A stretch of DNA of 8,890 nucleotides, from the NCBI GenBank assembly GCA_964545075.1, contig CAZJFS010000180.1:1-8890 (forward strand), in the 5' to 3' direction. Positions 7,092-8,890 of the stretch are shown here, in pieces; positions within the stretch are counted from its first letter, which is position 1, and every line of letters starts with the position of its first letter. The notes beneath the pieces were generated by a model. That model did not search any database, was not told where the DNA came from, and saw nothing but the letters and a program-made list of their open reading frames with translations. A program made the position numbers and the translations under genes. This stretch comes from DAOPXV01 sp035352535. GTDB lineage: Bacteria; Muiribacteriota; UBA9980.

Positions 7092-8846
7092 TTACTTGCC
7101 TTTCTTTTCTTCAAACCACGATGAATAGATAGGACTCATGCTTACAACGTATTGTTCGTTCTTACGATCATCCAGACGTTTCTGATAGCTGATTTCCAAA
7201 TTAGTAAAAAACTTTCCAGGATTGAGATTTTCTACCGAAAGATTTCCAAATATTCTAAAAACAGTTGTCATACTTGCGCTACTATTGTTTCCGGTCGTAA
7301 AGAACTGCAGGCTATTGAACGAGAATATATTCGCGTAAACCAGAATTGTCTGTACTCCGCTATTATCATTTTTTTTGTGCCTCTTATACATAAGAGCGTT
7401 AACCGATTTCGGATATAAAATAAGGCTTAGGTTGGAAGACTTCTTATCCTTATCCTTTTTTATGTTCACGTTGTTATTAATGCACATCGCATTATCGGAA
7501 AAAATAACGCCACGTCCTTTATAATTGAATTCCTGAGATTCGGTTCCTATTTCGGCATTATTTGTGAACAATATTCCATTTATGTTGAAGGCGTCGCCAT
7601 TTTCAAACACTTTCATATCATTATATTTAAGTTCCGATGAAAAATAGAGGGCCCTCATTTTATAGTAATTGGCATCATATGCCGCGGTCTTCATCGGAAG
7701 ATCGGGTTCAAGTTTGTAAAACACGCCGGCGCCAGCCGGAACATATGGTTCGACAATCTTAGCCGGAGGCTGAATTATAGTATGTATGTATAACGGTGGC
7801 GTATTGGTGGTGCCAGGAGAAAAGAGCGTGCATTTCACGGAATACTTTCCGTATATCTTCTGAACGAAGCCGTAAAGTTTTTCCGGCAGGCAGATATTGC
7901 TTTTTCTACCGGTAATAGATTTATTATACAGTCCGAATAATCTTAACTTGCCTTTTGTTCTGCTATCGGTGTTAAAGGAACCCAGACCGGTCTGCCCATC
8001 AAACTTTCTTGGATAACCGCCATAAACATATGTCCAGTTGTTCTGGACAGGGTTAGGAATCAGCATAAGCTTCAATTCGGTATGTAACAACGGCAGTGGA
8101 AGCGGGCTTGTATTCGGCGGAAGAGAGTTTATCAGGGTAGATGCCCAGCCGTAGAGCTCTCCTATATATGCGGAAACCGGATGCGTGCTGTCGCTCGCAA
8201 GCCTTATACTGCCAACTTTACCGGAATCTTTATCCTTGTTAAGGCATGTTATTATAGGCCCGTCGTTTATCTCGAATTCCTTCATGTAGGCGTTCGTATA
8301 TAGCGTAAAGTCCTGCGCCGGCGGGGTTATGTTCACGATCTTTATATCGCGGGTGATCTTCAGTGTCGTATCGACATCGTAATAGCTCATAGCGCATGTG
8401 AAGACAAGCGTGCCGGCTTTTTCTACTTTGTCGGACGAACCGGGAAACTTCACGACATCGACAAAATCCATTGTAAGCCTTCCGAATTTGGAACCCGGCA
8501 TCTCGCTTATCAAAAAATCAACATTTTTACGAATATCGGGATATTTTTCGTAAAGATTGACCATTTTTATGGTGTTTTCAAGAAAGTCGGTTTTCATTTT
8601 AGGATCTTCGTTTATCTTCGTGTTTATGTATTCCATCGCGAGATTGAGCACGCCTTCCGCCAGATAGGACACGACGTTCTGCCTGTGCACGCGAAAGGAT
8701 TGGGTATGTTCGGAAGTGCTTCGAGATATCATGGAGTAACCAAAAATAAGCATGAAAAGCAGAAACGGCAGAAGCATCAGGACGGCGTTGCCGGACCTTC
8801 TTTCATTTATGAACTTTGAAAAGTTTTTCATACCGTTCTTTATCAT
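7092..8846 (-). CDS. Large PilX/GspK-like pilus-associated protein, start uncertain
   Basis: The protein is 584 residues from the ATG at 8846. After a basic start it reads RRSGN and then a hydrophobic helix (about 20-40), followed by a helix with YLAEGVLNLAMEYI (61-74). That matches the 'AE-G-x-x-x-A' helix seen in PilX-type and GspK-type proteins. The rest is an extended, mostly beta-like extracellular part. Residues about 415-545 repeat short strands of the 'NINGILFTNNAEIG' and 'GRGVIFSDNAMCINNNVNI' kind and resemble the beta-helical C-termini of large PilX-like proteins. A proline-rich stretch lies at 242-252. GspK and PilX-type proteins are tip or priming components. The G19-N20 junction lacks Phe+1 and Glu+5. 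The reading frame has no stop between 8846 and the window edge, so a start outside the window is possible. An AAAAAGG-like site 6 bases before 8846 favours this ATG. It is the first visible gene of the minus-strand unit. Confidence 0.8.
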   Translation of the reverse strand: MIKNGMKNFSKFINERRSGNAVLMLLPFLLFMLIFGYSMISRSTSEHTQSFRVHRQNVVSYLAEGVLNLAMEYINTKINEDPKMKTDFLENTIKMVNLYEKYPDIRKNVDFLISEMPGSKFGRLTMDFVDVVKFPGSSDKVEKAGTLVFTCAMSYYDVDTTLKITRDIKIVNITPPAQDFTLYTNAYMKEFEINDGPIITCLNKDKDSGKVGSIRLASDSTHPVSAYIGELYGWASTLINSLPPNTSPLPLPLLHTELKLMLIPNPVQNNWTYVYGGYPRKFDGQTGLGSFNTDSRTKGKLRLFGLYNKSITGRKSNICLPEKLYGFVQKIYGKYSVKCTLFSPGTTNTPPLYIHTIIQPPAKIVEPYVPAGAGVFYKLEPDLPMKTAAYDANYYKMRALYFSSELKYNDMKVFENGDAFNINGILFTNNAEIGTESQEFNYKGRGVIFSDNAMCINNNVNIKKDKDKKSSNLSLILYPKSVNALMYKRHKKNDNSGVQTILVYANIFSFNSLQFFTTGNNSSASMTTVFRIFGNLSVENLNPGKFFTNLEISYQKRLDDRKNEQYVVSMSPIYSSWFEEKKGK

Positions 8847-8890
8847 GCGCAGCCTTTTTATTTCATATGAATTTAATAAGCTGAATTCGC

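Noticed and set aside
8847..8890. Possible end of an upstream gene or a promoter before the PilX-like gene
   Set aside because: Only 44 bases are available. The frame of the PilX-like gene stays open through them, and no -35/-10 pair or clear upstream stop tied to a gene can be assigned.

Overview
The window looks like chromosomal DNA from a Gram-negative-type (diderm) bacterium of moderate GC content. It has SEC-type signal peptides, a lipoprotein signal, type IV pilin/pseudopilin-like proteins and consensus sigma70-type promoters. The secreted proteins contain a CPxGGxY...CxxH module that I associate with pseudopilin-like proteins of poorly cultured phyla. A lineage such as Candidatus Riflebacteria or a neighbouring candidate phylum is therefore possible, but nothing here is a firm taxonomic marker. 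I see no tRNA, rRNA, CRISPR array, transposase, integrase or phage gene.

Layout. (1) Bases 1-1392, plus strand: the C-terminal part of a UbiB/ABC1/ADCK atypical kinase, cut by the left edge. (2) Bases 1436-1798, minus strand: a small DUF952 protein, convergent with the kinase gene. (3) Bases 1799-2032: a 234-base divergent promoter region. It carries two near-consensus promoters, each with a 17-base spacer and a TGn extended -10, back to back around a 10-base palindrome. (4) Bases 2033-5185, plus strand: a 1050-residue exported protein. It has a signal peptide, a coiled coil, DUF3352-like sections and two copies of a cysteine/histidine module resembling the C-terminal part of pseudopilins. 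(5) Bases 5186-5402: a 217-base intergenic stretch between convergent transcription units. Its main content is a hairpin with a perfect 18-bp stem. (6) Bases 5403-8846 (possibly continuing past the right edge), minus strand: a tightly packed four-gene unit. In transcription order it encodes a large PilX/GspK-like protein, a PilV/GspI-like minor pilin, a PilW/GspJ-like minor pilin with a canonical prepilin peptidase site, and a lipoprotein with a helical, TPR-like C-terminus.

How the genes may work together. The order PilX-like, PilV-like, PilW-like matches the minor pilin sets that prime type IV pili or type II secretion pseudopili, and the large first protein would be a candidate tip component. 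The lipoprotein at the end could be a partner in the envelope. The 1050-residue exported protein sits convergently beside this cassette and itself contains two pilin-like cysteine modules, which suggests, but does not prove, a link to the same surface system. The kinase and the DUF952 protein look like unrelated housekeeping or accessory genes.

The least certain points are the start of the PilX-like gene, whose frame is open to the window edge, and the functions of the exported protein and the lipoprotein.
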